Of a stretch of DNA of 64,000 nt, positions 59,250-64,000 are shown piece after piece. The notes under the pieces are model-generated. The model saw nothing but the letters and a program-made list of their open reading frames with translations, was not told where the DNA came from and ran no database searches. Position 1 is the stretch's first letter. Each line of letters opens with the position of its first letter. This DNA comes from Oscarella lobularis (taxonomy: Eukaryota; Porifera; Homoscleromorpha; Homosclerophorida; Oscarellidae): NCBI RefSeq assembly GCF_947507565.1, contig NC_089189.1, positions 992,001-1,056,000 on the forward strand, written 5' to 3'. Both the position numbers and the translations under genes were made by a program.

Positions 59250-62200
59250 CTTAGAATCAAAGTTTAGGCCCTCTATTTATTATTTAGGCTCTCGGAATCA
59301 AAGTTTAGGCTCTCAATTTATTATTTAGGCTTTTAGAATCAAAGTTTAGGCCCTCAATTTATTATTTAGGCTCTCAGAATCAAAGTTTAGGCTTTCAATT
59401 TATTATTTAGGCCTTTAGAATCAAAATTTAGGCTCTCAATTTATTATTTAGGCTTCAGAATCAAAGTTTATTCCCTGAATTTATTATTTAGGCCCTTAGA
59501 ATCAAGATTTAGGTCCTCAATTTATTATTTAGGCTCTCGGAATCAAAGTTTAGGCTCTCAATTTATTATTTAGGCTTTCAGAATCAAAGTTTAGGCCCTC
59601 AATTTATTATTTAGGTTCTCAGAATCAGAGTTTAGGCCCTCAAGTTATTATTTAGGCTCTCAGAATCAAAGTTTAGGCCCTCAATTTATTATTTAGGCCT
59701 TTAGACTCAAAATTTAGGCCCTCATTTTATTATTTAGGCTTTTAGAATCAAAGTTTAGGCCCTGAATTTATTATGTAGGTCCTTAGAATCAAAGTTTAGG
59801 TCCTCAATTTATTATTTAGGTTCTTAGAATCAACGTTTAGGACCTCAATTTATTTTTTAGGTTTTTAGAAGCAAAGTTTAGGCCCTGAATTTATTATTTA
59901 TGCCCTTAGAATCAAAGTTTAGGCCCTGATTTTATTATTTAGGTCCTTAGAATCAAAGTTTAGGTCCTCAATTTATTATTTAGGTTCTTAGAATCAAAGT
60001 TTAGGCCCTGAATTTAATATTTAGGTCCTTAGAATCAAAGTTTAGGTCCTCAATTTATTTCTTAGGCTCTCAGAATCAAAGTTTAGTCCCTGAAATTATT
60101 ATTTAGGCTCTCAGAATCAAAGTTTAGGCCCTGAATTTATTATTTAGGCTCTTAGAATCAAGGTTTAGGCCCTCAATTTAGTATTTAGGCTCTCGGAATC
60201 AAAGTTTATGCCCTCAATTTATTATTTAGGCTCTCCGAATCAAAGTTTAGGCCCTGAATTTATTATTTAGGCTCTTAGAATCAAAGTTTAGTTTCTCAAT
60301 TTATTATTTAGGCTCTCGGAATCAAAGTTTAGGCTCTCAATTTATTATTTAGGCCTTTAGAATCAAAATTTAGGTCCTCAATTTATTATTTAGGCTTTTA
60401 GTATCAAAGTTTAGGCGCTGAATTTATTATTTAGGCCCCTAGAATCAAGGTTTAGGCCCTCAATTTATTCTTTAGGCTCTCCGAATCAAAGTTTAGGTTC
60501 TCAATTTATTATTTAGGCTCTCGGAATCAAAGTTTAGGCTCTCAATTTATTATTTAGGCCTTTACAATCAAAATTTAGGTCCTCAATTTATTATTTAGGC
60601 TTTTAGTATCAAAGTTTAGGCCCTCAATTTATTATTTAGGCTCTCAGAATCAAAGTTTAGGCTTTCAATTTATTATTTATGCCTTTAGAATCAAAATTTA
60701 GGCCCTCAATTTATTATTTAGGCTTCAGAATCAAAGTTTATTCCCTGAATTTATTATTTAGGCCCTTAGAATCAAGATTTAGGCCCTCAATTTATTAGTT
60801 AGGCTTTCAGAATCAAAGTTTAGGCCCTCAATTTATTATTTAGGTTCTCAGAATCAAAGTTTAGGCTCTCAATTTATTATTTAGGCCCTTAGACTCAAAA
60901 TTTAGGCCCTCATTTTATTATTTAGGCTTTCAGAATCAAAGTTTAAGCCCTGAATTTATTATTTATGCCCTTAGAATCAAAGTTTAGGCCCTGAATTTAT
61001 TATTTCGGTCCTTAGAATCAAAGTTTAGGTCCTCAATTTATTATTTAGGTTCTTAGAATCAACGTTTAGGCCCTCAATTTATTATTTAGGCTCTCAGAAT
61101 CAAAGTTTAGGCTCTCAATTTATTATTTAGGCCTTTAGAATCAAAATTTAGGCCCTCAATTTATTATTTAGGCTTTTAGAATCAAAGTTTAGGCCCTGAA
61201 TTTATTATTTAGGCCCTTAGAATCAAGGTTTAGGACCTCAATTTATTCTTTAGGCTCTCAGAATCAAAGTTTAGGCCCTCAATTTATTATTTAGGTACTT
61301 AGAATGAAAGTTTAGGTCCTCAATTTATTATTTAGACTCTTAGAATCAAAGTTTAGGCCCTCAATTTATTATTTAGGCTCTTATAATCAAGGTTTAGGCC
61401 CTCAATTTATTATTTAGGCCCTTAGAATCAAAGTTTAGGCCCTCAATTTATTATTTAGGCTCTCGGAATCAAAGTTTAGGCCCTCAATTTTTTATTTAAG
61501 CTTTTGGAATCAAAGTTTAGGCCCTCAATTTATTATTTAGGCTCTCAGAATCAAAGTTTAGGCTTTCAATTTATTATTTATGCCTTTAGAATCAAAATTT
61601 AGGCCCTCAATTTATTATTTAGGCTTCAGAATCAAAGTTTATTCCCTGAATTTATTATTTAGGCCCTTAGAATCAAGATTTAGGCCCTCAATTTATTATT
61701 TAGGCTCTCAAAGTTTAGGCCCTGAATTTATTATTTAGGCCCTTAAAATCAAAGTTTAGGCCCTCTATTTATTATTTAGGCTCTCGGAATCAAAGTTTAG
61801 GCCCTCAATTTATTATTTAGGCTTTTAGAATCAAAGTTTAGGCCCTCAATTTATTATTTAGGCTCTCAGAATCAAAGTTTAGGCTTTCAATTTATTATTT
61901 AGGTCTTTAGAATCAAAATTTAGGCTCTCAATTTATTATTTAGGCTTCAGAATCAAAGTTTATTCCCTGAATTTATTATTTAGGCCCTTAGAATCAAGAT
62001 TTAGGTCCTCAATTTATTATTTAGGCTCTCGGAATCAAAGTTTAGGCTCTCAATTTATTATTTAGGCTTTCAGAATCAAAGTTTAGGCCCTCAATTTATT
62101 ATTTAGGCTTCAGAATCAAAGTTTATTCCCTGAATTTATTATTTAGGCCCTTAGAATCAAGATTTAGGCCCTCAATTTATTATTTAGGCTCTCAAAGTTT

Positions 62201-63270
62201 AGGCCCTGAATTTATTATTTAGGCCCTTAGAATCAAAGTTTAGGCCCTCTATTTATTATTTAGGCTCTCGGAATCAAAGTTTAGGCCCTCAATTTATTAT
62301 TTAGGCTTTTAGAATCAAAGTTTAGGCCCTCAATTTATTATTTATGCCTTTAGAATCAAAATTTAGGCCCTCAATTTATTATTTAGGCTTCAGAATCAAA
62401 GTTTATTCCCTGAATTTATTATTTAGGCCCTTAGAATCAAGATTTAGGCCCTCAATTTATTATTTAGGCTCTCAAAGTTTAGGCCCTGAATTTATTATTT
62501 AGGCCCTTAGAATCAAAGTTTAGGCCCTCTATTTATTATTTAGGCTCTCGGAATCAAAGTTTAGGCCCTCAATTTATTATTTAGGCTTTTAGAATCAAAG
62601 TTTAGGCCCTCAATTTATTATTTAGGCTCTCAGAATCAAAGTTTAGGCTTTCAATTTATTATTTAGGCCTTTAGAATCAAAATTTAGGCTCTCAATTTAT
62701 TATTTAGGCTTCAGAATCAAAGTTTATTCCCTGAATTTATTATTTAGGCCCTTAGAATCAAGATTTAGGTCCTCAATTTATTATTTAGGCTCTCGGAATC
62801 AAAGTTTAGGCTCTCAATTTATTATTTAGGCTTTCAGAATCAAAGTTTAGGCCCTCAATTTATTATTTAGGTTCTCAGAATCAAAGTTTAGGCCCTCAAG
62901 TTATTATTTAGGCTCTCAGAATCAAAGTTTAGGCCCTCAATTTATTATTTAGGCCTTTAGACTCAAAATTTAGGCCCTCATTTTATTATTTAGGCTTTTA
63001 GAATCAAAGTTTAGGCCCTGAATTTATTATGTAGGTCCTTAGAATCAAAGTTTAGGTCCTCAATTTATTATTTAGGTTCTTAGAATCAACGTTTAGGACC
63101 TCAATTTATTTTTTAGGTTTTTAGAAGCAAAGTTTAGGCCCTGAATTTATTATTTATGCCCTTAGAATCAAAGTTTAGGCCCTGATTTTATTATTTAGGT
63201 CCTTAGAATCAAAGTTTAGGTCCTCAATTTATTATTTAGGTTCTTAGAATCAACGTTTAGGACCTCAATT
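59250..63270. repeat. Higher-order repeat blocks with about 3.26-kb, 484-bp and 278-bp offsets
   Basis: The unit order around 59270-59990 (ctctatttatta, ggcttcagaatc, caagttatta, tttagactc, tattatgtaggtcc) recurs around 62527-63245. The truncated unit ctctcaaagtttaggccctg appears near 61707, 62191 and 62469. This indicates repeated local block duplication at the right end of the array. Confidence 0.75.
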
Positions 63271-64000
63271 TATTATTTAGGCCCTTAGAATCAAGGTTTA
63301 GGCCCTCAATTTATTATTTAGGCCCTTAGAATCAAAGTTTAGGCCCTCAATTTATTATTTAGGCCCTAACAAATTTTAGGCCCTGAATTTATTATTTAGG
63401 CCCTTAGAATCAAAGTTTAGGCCCTCAATTTATTATTTAGGTCCTTAGAATCAAAGTTTAGGTCCTCAGTTTATTATTTAGGCTCTCAGAATCAAAGTTT
63501 AGGCCCTCAATTTATTATTTAGGCCCTTAGAATCAAAGTTTAGTCCTAAATTTGTAATTTAGGTCCTTAGAATCAAAGTTTAGGTCCTGAACTTATTATT
63601 TAGGTCCTTAGAATCAAAGTTTAGGATCTGAAGTTGTTATTTAGGACCTAAGATTCAAGGTTTAGGACCTCAATTTATTATTTAGGCCCTTAGAATCAAA
63701 GGTTAGGCCCTCAATTTATTATTTAGGCCTGTAGAATCAAGGTTTAGGCCCTGAATTTATTATTTAGGCTCTCAGAATCAAAGTTTAGGCCCTCAATTTA
63801 TTATTTAGGCTCTTAGAATCAAAATTTAGGCCCTCAATTTATTATTTAGGCGCATAGAATCAAAGTTTAGGCCCTGGATTTATTATTTATGTCCTTAGAA
63901 TCAAAGTTTAGGCCCTCAATTTATTTTTTAGGTTTTTAGAATCAAAGTTTAGGCCCTGAATTTATTATTTATGCCCTTAGAATCAAAGTTTAGGCCCTGA

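Larger units (their letters stand above)
51800..64000. repeat. Minisatellite/satellite array with a 41-bp unit made of two half-units; runs off the window
   Basis: The unit is a 20-bp half (tttaggccctgaatttatta or tttaggccctcaatttatta) followed by a 21-bp half that starts tttaggcccttag and ends aatcaaag. The halves share the start tttaggccct, so the 41-mer probably arose by dimerisation. The window holds about 300 units. Common variants are ggctctcag, ggctctcgg, ggtccttag and a contracted unit ccctaacaaa. The array is full of stops in all frames and codes for nothing. It has no inverted copies, so it is strictly head-to-tail. Confidence 0.97.

Noticed and set aside
51800-64000. TTAGGC within every repeat, identical to the nematode telomere hexamer
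   Set aside because: It occurs once per ~20-bp half-unit and never in pure hexamer tandem, and the array has non-telomeric spacers. It is a coincidence of the unit sequence.
51800-64000. CRISPR-like array (regular repeats)
   Set aside because: The repeats are directly adjacent with no unique spacers, and the genome is eukaryotic. It is a satellite.
1-64000. Bacterial or prokaryotic origin suggested by CpG-rich long ORFs
   Set aside because: Consistent splice sites, animal-specific domains, introns in conserved decarboxylase positions and satellite DNA show an animal genome.

Overview
This window is animal genomic DNA. It has spliced genes with short GT-AG introns, mostly about 50-60 bp in the compact genes. 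Coding sequence is dense and CpG-rich, with very frequent gacgtc, tcgacg and cgacg. The gene families are metazoan: a large lipid transfer protein module, FN3-like, Calx-beta, cadherin and EGF domains, a CARD plus Death adaptor, a MASP-like protein, ZNFX1 and a very large GTPase. Gene density, intron size and family mix suggest a sponge, perhaps a homoscleromorph such as Oscarella or Corticium. The species is an inference and is not proven by the sequence.

Layout. (1) 1-27935, plus strand: most of one giant gene, here with 29 exons whose splice phases all agree. They give 8,692 codons plus a stop. The window starts inside its N-terminal domain, so the 5' end is missing. The protein opens with a vitellogenin/apolipophorin-like (LLTP) module. 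It continues with an amphipathic-helix region holding poly-Gly tracts, about 30 FN3-like repeats, Calx-beta and cadherin-like repeats, Cys-rich modules, one C-terminal transmembrane helix and a very short cytoplasmic tail. (2) 28167-28799, minus strand: an adaptor with a CARD and a Death domain (CRADD/RAIDD-like). (3) 29579-32068, plus strand: a 9-exon, 682-residue protein with the domain order of MASP/C1r/C1s (CUB-EGF-CUB-CCP-CCP-protease). Its protease domain has lost key catalytic residues. (4) 32853-39419, minus strand: two intact aromatic-L-amino-acid decarboxylase genes. They arose in a tandem segmental duplication of about 4.3 kb (31625-35981 and 35979-40250). The duplication also copied the 3' end of the protease-like gene and the 5' end of the next gene, leaving a fused relic at 35658-36400. 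(5) 39886-45573, plus strand: a single-exon ZNFX1-like SF1 helicase with NFX1-type and RZ-type zinc fingers. (6) about 46344-51346, plus strand: a very large interferon-inducible-type GTPase (VLIG/GVIN family) with a tandem GAAACT element just upstream. (7) 51767-64000: about 12 kb of tandem repeat with a 41-bp unit made of two related half-units, showing higher-order blocks. The array runs off the window. Its left edge has a Helitron-type terminus (hairpin, then CTAG, then T, on the minus strand).

How the genes may work together. The CARD-Death adaptor, MASP-like pseudoprotease, ZNFX1-like helicase and very large GTPase all belong to families used in innate immunity, so this may be a defence-rich neighbourhood. 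The giant receptor-like LLTP protein is the most unusual object. The most checkable new observations are its architecture, the pseudoprotease, the duplication breakpoint, and the IRF-type element near the GTPase.
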